Shown one piece after another: positions 16,498 to 25,289 of a DNA stretch of 64,000 bases. The notes under the pieces were generated by a model, which made no database searches, was not told the origin of the DNA, and worked only from the letters and a program-made list of their open reading frames with translations. The DNA comes from an uncultured Saprospiraceae bacterium. Its GTDB lineage: Bacteria; Bacteroidota; Bacteroidia; Chitinophagales; Saprospiraceae. Position 1 is the stretch's first letter, and the number at the start of each line of letters is the position of its first letter. Where the stretch lies: positions 84,249 through 148,248 of the forward strand of contig CALJOK010000025.1 of the NCBI GenBank assembly GCA_937981555.1. The letters are read 5' to 3'. Position numbers and translations under genes: made by a program.

Positions 16498-16607
16498 GTC
16501 TGCTTTAACTGACCTGAAAAGGAGCGCAACGATTTTTTCTTAAAAGAGAGAAGTATGTATTTTTAATAAGTCGCTGCGCTCCTTCTTTTAGATCAGCTAA
16601 AGCAGAC
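16498..16607. repeat. 110-bp long imperfect palindrome
   Basis: Left arm 16498-16532 and right arm 16571-16607 are reverse complements over about 35 positions with roughly five changes and a 2-nt gap; arm ends read gtctgctttaactgac and gatcagctaaagcagac. The 38-nt loop is AT-rich. The flanking remainder of the 316-bp gap (16489-16804) has no gene. It looks like a degenerate MITE- or REP-type unit rather than a plain terminator, since no T tract follows. Confidence 0.6.
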
Positions 16608-16804
16608 CACCACGTGTTTGTGTGTACCAGATTATCAATAGTTTGTCAATTTTCTTGCAAAAGTAGATGCATCATTTCCACTTTTCATTCCATCTTCTAA
16701 TAGAAAATGTACTTTAGCTAAAATATTTTAAAAAACTAATATATCTTTCTCTACTAAAACTGATACTTTTCTTTTTTCTGACACAAACATAACCCTCACT
16801 TGCT

Positions 16805-19800
16805 ATGACGAATTTTTTAATGAAAAATCTTCTTTCCACTTTTACCTATGCAACAGTATTGCTAGGAGTTGCAACATTGACAATTGATTGGACGAGTCCA
16901 GTCACAACTGAATTTTCGAATTCCACAGAAGTTCTTTCCCAATATTGCGCTCATGATGCATTGCTGCAGCAAAAATTGGAAGACCCCGTTTACCAATCCA
17001 AATATGCAGATTATGAAAAAGACTTGTATAATCATCTCAATGGAAATGGTTCGAATGAAGAATTTGTAGCAGACTATACCCTGCCAGTAGTCGTTCACAT
17101 CGTACATCAAAATGGAGTCGAGAACATTTCTGACGCACAAATTTTTCAAGCGATGCAAGATTTGAATGATGCATTTGAAAATGTAGGATATTACGATCAA
17201 GGGACAGGCGTAAATACTCAAATTGAATTTTGTTTGGCGACCCAAGATCCTGATGGAAATCCAACAGATGGAATTACACGAGATGATTCTCCGCTGACGG
17301 ATATGGTTTTAGAGACAGAAGATATTGCTTTGAAAGATTTGAATCGATGGGATCCTTTGCGATACATTAATATCTGGGTAGTCAAAGAAATAAATAGTGC
17401 GAGTTTTGGAAGTGGAGTGGCAGGCTATGCTTATTTCCCTACTTCGCATGGACAACCTGAAGATGGCTTAGTCGTCGAAGCGCAAAGATTTGGAGATACT
17501 CAGTCGAACTCAGCGGTGCATGTGCATGAGATGGGACATTATTTAGGATTGTATCACACCTTCCAAGGTGGATGTCCAAATGATGATTGTTTGGCGGATG
17601 GTGATCGAGTTTGTGATACACCACCGGATCAAACTACGGCAGCTGCTCCATGTGGTTTTCCTCAAAATTCTTGTTCGACAGATGTCAATACGAGTGATCC
17701 TAACAATCCTCTTACATCTGATGAAGATGACATGATTGAAAATTATATGGACTACGGTGATTTGCTTTGTTACTCTGCATTTACTGCAGGTCAGACAGAG
17801 CGAATGGTTTTTTCCATTCAAAATATTCGGCAAAGTTTGTTAGGTTCTATAGGTTGTCAAGATCCATGTACAACTAATATTACAGCTGGCTTTTCTCCTG
17901 ATGCACTTTCTGTAGATATTGGAGGAACAGTAACATTCACCAACAGTAGTCAAAATGCGACGACTTATGATTGGAAAAATGATGGAGTGAGTTTTTCTAA
18001 CAATACAAATGCAAGTTTTCAATTTAATACTTTGGGTAGTTTTGAAATCACATTAGTTGCGACGAATGCTGATCCAAATTGTGTAGATAGTGTATCGATA
18101 ATTATTGAAGTAACTTGTCCAGTTGATGCAAGTTTTATTCAAGATGGATATATTCTGAATGTTGGAGAAACAGTTAGTTGTACTAATACTTCCATTAACG
18201 CGACAACTTATGAATGGTACGTAGATGGAATTTTAACTTCCACGAGTACAGATTTTTCTACTTCATTTCCTACTGGTGGATTGTACTCCATTTATTTAAT
18301 TGCTTATGGTCCGCTTTGTTCTGATACGACTCTTTTGACCAATTTTGTACAAGTAGGAGATTGTGATATTACGATTGACTATTCCCCTACGAATCCAAAT
18401 ACTTGTGATGATATTCAATTTACGGCAAACACGAGTTGTGATTATGATACTTGGTTATGGCAGTTTTGTGAAATTGAAAACTTAGGATTGCCAAATGTTG
18501 GGACGCCTAATTCAGTTGGAAGTTCTCCTGCTCATACTGATTTTATTTTTGATGAAGTAAATGGAACAGGTTACCATTTATTTGTCACTCGATATAATCA
18601 AGCGACGAATCGAGTAGTTCGATTAGACTATGGATTTGATTTGAATAGTGTACCGACTTCAACGACGCTGACTAATTTTCCAACGATACCTACAGATGCC
18701 AATCATATCAAAAATGAAGGAATTGATATCGTTTTTGAAAATGGAAATTACCATGGTTTTTTCGCCACGTGGGATCATATTTATCGATTTGATTTTGGAA
18801 GTGATATCACCAATGAAAATCCAGTAGTTACTTTGGTGCAAGATTTCTCTGATGCGAGTTGGATTCATTCTTTAGATATGTACAAGGTCGGAGCAAATTG
18901 GTGGGGGATCGCTTCTGCAAGATCAACAGGAAATGTCGTTGTTTTTTATTTGGGAAATAATATTACGGGAGATATTTTAAGTTATAATACTTATGATGGA
19001 GGAAATGCTAATGCTGCATTTACAGGAGCAACTTATCTGGTCGATGATGACAACCATTATATTTTGGCAACAGATTTTCAAAATGGATTGATTCGATTTG
19101 ACTTTGGAAGTTCTCTGGCCAATGTTCCTACGGCAACCAATCTTGGCATTTTTGGAACTGGAAATCAATGGAGTGTGCAAGCGTACAAAGAATGTGATGA
19201 TACTTACGCCGTTTATCTTTTTAAAGAAACGGGAGATGATCATAAGATTTTGACATTTTCTCCAACGGTCTCAGGAGCGCCAACATCGGTTACTGATCTT
19301 AACGGATTAGGAAGAGTTTCGGGAGTTTCGAGTTTTCATAGAATTGGAAGTGAATTGTTTTTTTATATCGTAAAATCTACTGATGGTGAAGTCAATCGGT
19401 TGTCATTTGAAAATTGTTCGGTAAGTACGCCTTCATCGAGCAATCAACAAATCCCGTCTTTAGTTTATTATTCTGATCCAGGAACATATGATGTCAGTTT
19501 GATTGTCAACGAAGGATTACCGACGCAACAAATTATTTGTAGTCAAATTACAATTGATACTTGTGACCAAGAAAATTGTTTTAATGGTCGAGATGATGAT
19601 GGAGATGGATTGATCGATTGCTATGATCCAGATTGTTGTGGAGATGATACTTGTGATGATTTCTATTATGCAGATTGCCCGATTGATTGCGAGTATACAG
19701 GCGGTATTTCTGATTTTGAATTAGAACTCGAATGGACCACTCAAAATTCAGGACAAAGTTGGTGTGGTTATAACACTCCAATTACGGGCGATGTGGATGG

Positions 19801-22800
19801 AGATGGTGTACCTGAAATTTTAGGAAAACCATGTACGAGTGGAAGTGGTTCACCTTGGCCAAATATTCTGGTGATCGATGGAACAAGTGGAACTATTGAA
19901 AATGTAATTACTACTCCTGCTTTCCGATATATTAATAGTGGGCCTTCCATTGCAGATTTAGATGGAAATGGAATGGTGGAAATATTTTTTCAAGCGAGTG
20001 ATAATTTTGCCAATCAAAATTATACAGGAGGAGTGATAATTTCAGGAGATGTTCGTCGTCGAATTATTTGTTATGAATTTGATGGAACAACTTATGTAGA
20101 AAAATGGATCTCGAATGTCGTTGCAGGTTATGATTTTATCGAAGATGCCAATACGGTAAGTGCGGCAGATTTTGATGGAGATGGAATGGGAGAAATTTAT
20201 GTGGGGAATCAAATTTTTAATGGTTCAGACGGAACATTAATTGCAGAAGGAGGAGTCAACAATCGACGAGGAATTCAAGATCAAAATGGAATTGGAGAAA
20301 TGCATAATCGAGCGGTTGCTTATTCTGTTGCTGTTGATGTTTTGCCAGATAATTTTTGTGCGAATTGTAAAGGTTTAGAAATAGTTGCAGGGACTGCCGT
20401 TTATTCAGTTAACATTGACCCAGCAATTCCTTCTAATAGTTCTATCGATATTGAAGTGGAAATGCCAGGTGGGGAAGATGGTCGAACGAGCATTGCTGAC
20501 ATTGATAATGATGGAGATTTGGATGCAATAGTTACGTCTAATGACGCAGGCAACGCTTCGATAGCAGGGATCCAGATTTGGGATATCCAAACGCCAACTT
20601 ACCTCGTCAATGTCAATAATATTTCTACTGGAGATGGAGAAATCTCTCAAGCGAATATTGCAGATTTTGATGGAGATGGACAAGTTGAATTTGCTGTTTG
20701 TAATAAATCCCTTTATACGGTTTATGAATGGAATGGAATAAACGGATTGAATACACTTTGGTCTATCGTAACTAACGATGGTTCAGGCCAAACAGGAAGT
20801 ACTGTTTTTGATTTTAATAATGACGGGCAATTTGAAGTGGTTTATCGAGATCAAACAACCCTTCGAATTTTGGATGGAGCAACAGGGGCAGAGTTAGCTT
20901 CTGAATTTTGTTCTTCACTTACCAGAGTAGAATATCCAGTTGTGGTTGATGTAGATGCGGATGGTGAGACAGAATTATTATGTAGTTGTGTTGGCGAACT
21001 TCGAGCTTATGGTTCATTGAATGCTCCTTGGGTTTCGACTCGTTCCGTTTGGAATCAACACAATTATTTTAATGTCAATATCAATGATGATTTAAGTATT
21101 CCGATCAATCAACAATCACATCATATTGTAGGAGATAGTATAGTATTGAATAACTTTTTGACTCAATATGCCAATCCTCAATTTCCAATTCCTGATGCTA
21201 CCGTAAGTGTCGATAGTTTTGGATGTGGGTTAGATAGTTTTTATGTACAGTTGACTGTTTGTAATATTGGAGATTTGCGATTGACCAATGAAACGCCAAT
21301 TACGTTTTACGATAGCGACCCAACTTCGACCAATGCCACTCCTTTGACCACTTTAGAATTGGGCCAAAATATTGATCCAGATACTTGTGTAACGCTTGGG
21401 TTTTTTATTTCCCCTCAATACAATCAAACGATTTATGTAGTCATCAATGATGATGCTTCGTTGGCTGGGCCATATGATTTAGCAACAGATTTTCCAGTTA
21501 CTTCGATTGCGGAATGTGACTACACGAATAATATTGATAGTTTTATTCAAATAGGAAATCCACCGATGGAACTTGATCTTGGACCAGATGTGACCATCTG
21601 TGATAATGGTGTAATTGAATTAAATGCAGGAAGTGGATTCGTCAGTTACGAGTGGCAAGATGGTTGGACGGATAGTACGTATACCGCTTTTGGAGCAGGA
21701 AAATATTGGGTAGATGTTCTCGACTCTTGTGGAAATATCCAAAGTGATACGATTGAGGTTATTGAATTAGAACCTACGATTGCAACAGTCGAACCACAGA
21801 TCGCTACTTTTTGTCCACCGACTTGTGTAACTTTTACTGTTCAAGGAAATTTCTTTGATCACTATGAATGGCAACCTTCTGATTACTTGGATTGCGATAC
21901 TTGTAAAACAGTAACGGCATGTCCACCAGGAGATTTCCAATATATTTTAATTGCATGGACGGATGATGGATGTTATAGTTTGGATACGGTTTTGACTCAA
22001 ACGACCTCTTATCAAACGCAAGAAGACTTTACTGTTTGCGTAGGAGGAAGTATTGTTATTGATGGTCAAGTAGTTTCGACTCCTGGAACTTATACTCAAG
22101 ATTTGACTGCTTCGAATGGTTGTGATTCTATGCATACGATTACGTTGCAAAATTTTCCTGAAACGAATTTTGGGTTTAGCATTTCGCCTGCTTGTCCAGG
22201 TGCAGATAATGGATCAGCAACAGTAAATATTAATTCAGGGCAAACACCATTTTCCTATAATTGGGATGTTGCAGGAGTAGGAGATACCCCAACGATAAAT
22301 AATCAACCAGGTGGAAATTATAATGTAACAATCACCGATGGAAATAATTGTACGATAGTTGGAACGGCGGTGATTCCAGAGGATAATAATTTTGATGTAA
22401 TTGCTGATGTATTAGATGAAACCTGTTTTGAAATTGGTGATGGAAGAATAGAAATTGCCAATCCAATCGGAGCAGAATGGACTTATAGTTTGGATGATGT
22501 AAACTTCCAGAGTAGTCCAATTTTTGAAAATATTTCTCCAGGGAATTACACCATTTATTTGACGGATGGATTTTGTGAATATGAAACGCAAGTGAGTATA
22601 ACCGCAGCCAATGCTTTTAATATAGGAATAGATGCATCCCCAAGTACCATCGTAGAAGTTGGAGGAAGTGTTGATTTACAAATAACAAATTTACCTTCTA
22701 ATGTTGATTCTATCGAATGGGAGAATACAGAGACTTTAAGTTGTGATGATTGCCCAAATCCAACGGCAACTCCAACTGAAGACGGTACGACATATTCAGT

Positions 22801-23143
22801 AACAGTAACTGATTTGAATGGATGTATTTCGACTGCATTAGTTGTTTTGACTTTTCCTTGTCAAGCTGATAAGATTATAATTCCAAATGTATTTACTCCT
22901 GATGGAGATGGATTGAATGATACCTTCGGAGCTGTTATCGGGGAAGGAGTGGAGATGGTTAGTTCGATGAAAATCTTTGATCGATGGGGAGAAAAAGTTT
23001 TTGAATCCACAGGGAACAATGCTGTTTGGGATGGATTAGTTGATGGAAAAGCAGGCGTTTCGGATGTCTATGTTTATGTGATTAGAGTAGTTTGTCCTGA
23101 GGGCGAAGAACAATATGTTGGAGATGTAACTTTACTTCGTTGA
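16805..23143 (+). CDS. Giant T9SS-secreted M43-type metalloprotease with PKD and VCBS/FG-GAP repeats
   Basis: 2112 residues. A Sec signal is at the N-terminus (Met1 or Met6). The protease domain (about 95-350) has the zinc site HEMGHYLGLYH at 241-251 (H241, E242, H245, H251), with 'CDTPPD' and 'ENYMDYGD' downstream, as in cytophagalysin/pappalysin (M43) peptidases. Two PKD-like domains follow (about 355-520). Next is a beta-propeller-like part (about 540-890) and a Cys/Asp module ('GRDDDGDGLIDCYDPDCC'). Calcium-type FG-GAP/VCBS repeats come after ('GDVDGDGVPEIL', 'ADLDGNGMVEI', 'ADFDGDGMGEI', 'ADIDNDGDLDAI', 'ADFDGDGQVEF'). It ends with a type B T9SS domain ('IPNVFTPDGDGLNDTF' ... 'MKIFDRWGEKVFES'). 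It is therefore exported by T9SS; it probably degrades protein outside the cell. Substrate unknown. Confidence 0.9.
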   Translation: MTNFLMKNLLSTFTYATVLLGVATLTIDWTSPVTTEFSNSTEVLSQYCAHDALLQQKLEDPVYQSKYADYEKDLYNHLNGNGSNEEFVADYTLPVVVHIVHQNGVENISDAQIFQAMQDLNDAFENVGYYDQGTGVNTQIEFCLATQDPDGNPTDGITRDDSPLTDMVLETEDIALKDLNRWDPLRYINIWVVKEINSASFGSGVAGYAYFPTSHGQPEDGLVVEAQRFGDTQSNSAVHVHEMGHYLGLYHTFQGGCPNDDCLADGDRVCDTPPDQTTAAAPCGFPQNSCSTDVNTSDPNNPLTSDEDDMIENYMDYGDLLCYSAFTAGQTERMVFSIQNIRQSLLGSIGCQDPCTTNITAGFSPDALSVDIGGTVTFTNSSQNATTYDWKNDGVSFSNNTNASFQFNTLGSFEITLVATNADPNCVDSVSIIIEVTCPVDASFIQDGYILNVGETVSCTNTSINATTYEWYVDGILTSTSTDFSTSFPTGGLYSIYLIAYGPLCSDTTLLTNFVQVGDCDITIDYSPTNPNTCDDIQFTANTSCDYDTWLWQFCEIENLGLPNVGTPNSVGSSPAHTDFIFDEVNGTGYHLFVTRYNQATNRVVRLDYGFDLNSVPTSTTLTNFPTIPTDANHIKNEGIDIVFENGNYHGFFATWDHIYRFDFGSDITNENPVVTLVQDFSDASWIHSLDMYKVGANWWGIASARSTGNVVVFYLGNNITGDILSYNTYDGGNANAAFTGATYLVDDDNHYILATDFQNGLIRFDFGSSLANVPTATNLGIFGTGNQWSVQAYKECDDTYAVYLFKETGDDHKILTFSPTVSGAPTSVTDLNGLGRVSGVSSFHRIGSELFFYIVKSTDGEVNRLSFENCSVSTPSSSNQQIPSLVYYSDPGTYDVSLIVNEGLPTQQIICSQITIDTCDQENCFNGRDDDGDGLIDCYDPDCCGDDTCDDFYYADCPIDCEYTGGISDFELELEWTTQNSGQSWCGYNTPITGDVDGDGVPEILGKPCTSGSGSPWPNILVIDGTSGTIENVITTPAFRYINSGPSIADLDGNGMVEIFFQASDNFANQNYTGGVIISGDVRRRIICYEFDGTTYVEKWISNVVAGYDFIEDANTVSAADFDGDGMGEIYVGNQIFNGSDGTLIAEGGVNNRRGIQDQNGIGEMHNRAVAYSVAVDVLPDNFCANCKGLEIVAGTAVYSVNIDPAIPSNSSIDIEVEMPGGEDGRTSIADIDNDGDLDAIVTSNDAGNASIAGIQIWDIQTPTYLVNVNNISTGDGEISQANIADFDGDGQVEFAVCNKSLYTVYEWNGINGLNTLWSIVTNDGSGQTGSTVFDFNNDGQFEVVYRDQTTLRILDGATGAELASEFCSSLTRVEYPVVVDVDADGETELLCSCVGELRAYGSLNAPWVSTRSVWNQHNYFNVNINDDLSIPINQQSHHIVGDSIVLNNFLTQYANPQFPIPDATVSVDSFGCGLDSFYVQLTVCNIGDLRLTNETPITFYDSDPTSTNATPLTTLELGQNIDPDTCVTLGFFISPQYNQTIYVVINDDASLAGPYDLATDFPVTSIAECDYTNNIDSFIQIGNPPMELDLGPDVTICDNGVIELNAGSGFVSYEWQDGWTDSTYTAFGAGKYWVDVLDSCGNIQSDTIEVIELEPTIATVEPQIATFCPPTCVTFTVQGNFFDHYEWQPSDYLDCDTCKTVTACPPGDFQYILIAWTDDGCYSLDTVLTQTTSYQTQEDFTVCVGGSIVIDGQVVSTPGTYTQDLTASNGCDSMHTITLQNFPETNFGFSISPACPGADNGSATVNINSGQTPFSYNWDVAGVGDTPTINNQPGGNYNVTITDGNNCTIVGTAVIPEDNNFDVIADVLDETCFEIGDGRIEIANPIGAEWTYSLDDVNFQSSPIFENISPGNYTIYLTDGFCEYETQVSITAANAFNIGIDASPSTIVEVGGSVDLQITNLPSNVDSIEWENTETLSCDDCPNPTATPTEDGTTYSVTVTDLNGCISTALVVLTFPCQADKIIIPNVFTPDGDGLNDTFGAVIGEGVEMVSSMKIFDRWGEKVFESTGNNAVWDGLVDGKAGVSDVYVYVIRVVCPEGEEQYVGDVTLLR

Positions 23144-23176
23144 TCTTTATATTTTAGACAAAATATTTTAAGAGAG

Positions 23177-23224
23177 TCCTTCCAGTATTTTTATAATATG
23201 GGAGGATTTTTTTTTTTTTTTAAG
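23177..23224 (+). terminator. Terminator of the metalloprotease gene
   Basis: Imperfect hairpin (tccttccagtatt / aatatgggagga) followed by a run of about 16 T. Confidence 0.65.
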
Positions 23225-23296
23225 AGATTAAACTTATATCCAATAATTTTATATTTGTTTTTTGTGAGAAACGATTGAGATGCTATGAATAATTTT

Positions 23297-23302
23297 AGGA
23301 GG
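23297..23302 (+). promoter_or_regulatory. Unusually strong Shine-Dalgarno (aggagg)
   Basis: A perfect aggagg lies 6 nt before the ATG at 23309. Bacteroidota genes generally lack such sites, and it is too far (38 nt) from the main ATG at 23341 to serve it, so it points to a translated leader. Confidence 0.5.
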
Positions 23303-23308
23303 TTTACA

Positions 23309-23344
23309 ATGTTAAATTGTAAAATTAAAATTATCAACTTATGA
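23309..23344 (+). CDS. Putative 11-residue leader peptide
   Basis: Short ORF MLNCKIKIINL preceded by aggagg at ideal spacing. Its TGA stop overlaps the start of the next gene in the arrangement ATGA (23341-23344), the classic form for translational coupling. The first bases of the ORF also form a dyad (tttacaat gttaa attgtaaa, 23303-23323) that would hide the start codon when folded. Inference: a coupling or attenuating leader for the membrane protein. The evidence is pattern only, and the ORF is very short, so chance is possible. Confidence 0.35.
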   Translation: MLNCKIKIINL

Positions 23345-24075
23345 AGAACCTATCCATTTGGGCAAAAAATAATAGAACTATAGCATTAGTAATAACAATA
23401 ATATTACATGTGGTGATCGGTTACTTTTATTTCTATTTAGGAGCATTACTTTTTGTGAAAGAAATAATCATACCCTCAGCATTTCTTTACGTTTCAGGAG
23501 TTTTATTTTTGACAGCATATTTATTTTATCCTATAAAGTATGTGCAGAAAGGACTTTACAAAAGAACTTTTTTTAAAGAAAAGCAATGGCAATTAGTTGC
23601 GATGATTAGTGCTATTATCTTTTTGGTTTTTATAGGAAACCATTCTACTCAATCTGCATTTTCTCAACAAAATTTTCAACAAGAATTTTCTGCTCGTACG
23701 ATTGCCCTTGACATAAAGAAAGATGCAAAAGTTGAAAAGAGAAAAAATCGAAAACTAATTCGAAAAGCAAAAAGACAACTCCGGAAAAGAATCAGAAGCA
23801 ATGTTAGGAAGCTGATAAAAACAGAAAGAGGGATGACGGACTTTGGGAAATTTGCAGCTATATTTTTCTCAGTTTTAGCAGCAATTGGTTTAGGAATTTT
23901 AGTCTTGGGAATATCTTGTAATCTTTCTTGTTCAGGTAATGAAGCACTTGCAGCAATAGTATTGATTGGTGGATTTATATTAATAATTGGAGGTCTAATT
24001 TCGATAATTAGAAAAGTTATTTTAACCAAGTCTAGGAAAGAGGTAGAAAAGGAAAAGAAGGAGAGTCTAGGATAA
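23341..24075 (+). CDS. Inner-membrane protein of unknown function
   Basis: 244 residues. About five membrane segments: roughly 14-35 ('IALVITIILHVVIGYFYFYLGALLF'-like, split here), 42-62, 82-98, then, after a highly basic helical stretch (about 125-165, rich in Lys/Arg: 'KRKNRKLIRKAKRQLRKRI'), two more at about 180-200 and 208-232. 'GISCNLSCSGNEALA' separates the last two, a form also found in small Bacteroidota membrane proteins near their C-termini. The basic part probably faces the cytoplasm. No family assigned. It follows a short leader ORF and ends before a terminator shared with the convergent FAS1 gene. Confidence 0.65.
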   Translation: MKNLSIWAKNNRTIALVITIILHVVIGYFYFYLGALLFVKEIIIPSAFLYVSGVLFLTAYLFYPIKYVQKGLYKRTFFKEKQWQLVAMISAIIFLVFIGNHSTQSAFSQQNFQQEFSARTIALDIKKDAKVEKRKNRKLIRKAKRQLRKRIRSNVRKLIKTERGMTDFGKFAAIFFSVLAAIGLGILVLGISCNLSCSGNEALAAIVLIGGFILIIGGLISIIRKVILTKSRKEVEKEKKESLG

Positions 24076-24080
24076 AAAAA

Positions 24081-24111
24081 ATGAGCCATCCGGAACTACT
24101 GGATGGCTCAT
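24081..24111. terminator. Bidirectional terminator
   Basis: 11-bp perfect arms (atgagccatcc / ggatggctcat) with a 9-nt loop, between convergent genes, A run before and tttt after. Confidence 0.85.
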
Positions 24112-24139
24112 TTTAAATCGAGTTATATATAAGTATGAA

Positions 24140-25087
24140 TTATAAATTCCCTGGAATAATTACACTTTCTAAAACGTGAATTACTCCGTTTGTTGCTTGT
24201 ACATCTGTCAAAAGAACTTTTGAAATACCTCCACCAGCATCAGTTAAAGTAACTACACCACCACTAATATTTACAGTAAATTTTTCAGGTGCGTTTACAG
24301 TTGGAACTTCCATTCCATCAGTTAAAACATCAGATCGAACATTTCCAGAAGCGACATGGTAAGTCAAAACTTTTGCTAATTGCTCAGTTGTCAATCCATC
24401 AACTGTAGATTGAATTGCTGAGAATGCACTATTCAATGGAGCAAAAACTGTGAATGGTCCATCACCTGATAAAACAGAAACTAAGTCTCCATCAGCAGCA
24501 ACCAAAGCTCCAACTAAAGAAGTGAAATTACTATTTGCTGAAGCATGTCCAACAACATCCAAAGGTAAAAGTACTTGATCAACGATGTGAATTACACCAT
24601 TAGTCGCATCAACATCTGCAGTCGAAACATTTGTATTTCCATTAACAACTACACCATTGGCACTCTTTTCAATTAAGATAGAAAGTTGCGTTGCATCTGG
24701 GCCATAAGTTGAAGCTGTAGATGCATAAGTTTGTCCATCAGCTAAGTCTCCCGAAGCAATTTTTGCACCACCTAAAACGTGGTATAATAATACTTCTTTC
24801 AAAGCAGCGTCAGAAATAGTAGTCAAGTCAATTCCTGCTGCAGTAAATGCTGCATTCGTTGGAGCAAAAACTGTGAATGGTCCATCACCTTCAAGAACAG
24901 AAACTAAATCTGCTTGCGTCAATGCTGCAACTAATGTGCTGAATTGAGTATCTCCACTTGCAATCTCAACAATACTCATTGGTACTGGCATTGGATCTGG
25001 ATCTTCATCATCATCTCCACATGCTACGAATAAAAAAGGTAATGCTAATAAAAGTGCCCATCCTAGAAACGAAAGATTCTTCTTCAT
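24140..25087 (-). CDS. Lipoprotein with two fasciclin (FAS1) domains
   Basis: 315 residues from the ATG at 25087; an in-frame ATG at 25144 adds 19 residues ahead of a clear lipoprotein signal ('MKKNLSFLGWALLLALPFLFVAC'), so the inner start is chosen. The acidic run GDDDEDPDP directly after the cysteine resembles the Bacteroidota surface-export signal of lipoproteins. Two FAS1 domains of about 130 residues follow, each with 'DGPFTVFAP(T/L)NxAF' (H1-like) and 'ATNGVIH(I/V)(V/L)(D/E)' (H2-like, 'YH' box). FAS1 proteins act in adhesion and matrix binding. Inference: surface adhesin. Single gene. Confidence 0.9.
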   Translation of the reverse strand: MKKNLSFLGWALLLALPFLFVACGDDDEDPDPMPVPMSIVEIASGDTQFSTLVAALTQADLVSVLEGDGPFTVFAPTNAAFTAAGIDLTTISDAALKEVLLYHVLGGAKIASGDLADGQTYASTASTYGPDATQLSILIEKSANGVVVNGNTNVSTADVDATNGVIHIVDQVLLPLDVVGHASANSNFTSLVGALVAADGDLVSVLSGDGPFTVFAPLNSAFSAIQSTVDGLTTEQLAKVLTYHVASGNVRSDVLTDGMEVPTVNAPEKFTVNISGGVVTLTDAGGGISKVLLTDVQATNGVIHVLESVIIPGNL

Positions 25088-25223
25088 TTTGTAATTTTTT
25101 TTAAATTGATTTGATATTAAGTTATTTAGATGTGGATACAACACAGCGGATTTAGTTTTGTTTAATAAAAATTAAAAAAGATTAAACAAAATGTAAAATA
25201 GTTTACATTCGCTAAAACAAAAA

Positions 25224-25265
25224 AATAGGAGACACTTTCCAATCAAGATGAAAGTGTCTCCTATT
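25224..25265 (-). terminator. Terminator of the sigma-54-activator-like gene
   Basis: 15-bp perfect arms (aataggagacacttt / aaagtgtctcctatt), A/T tracts on both outer sides, 24 bp past the regulator's stop codon. Confidence 0.85.
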
Positions 25266-25289
25266 TTTTTGAATAAAAGTGAGGGGAAT

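Noticed and set aside
16498..16607. Simple terminator for the lipoprotein gene
   Set aside because: Arms are 35 bp with no T tract after them; better described as a palindromic repeat.
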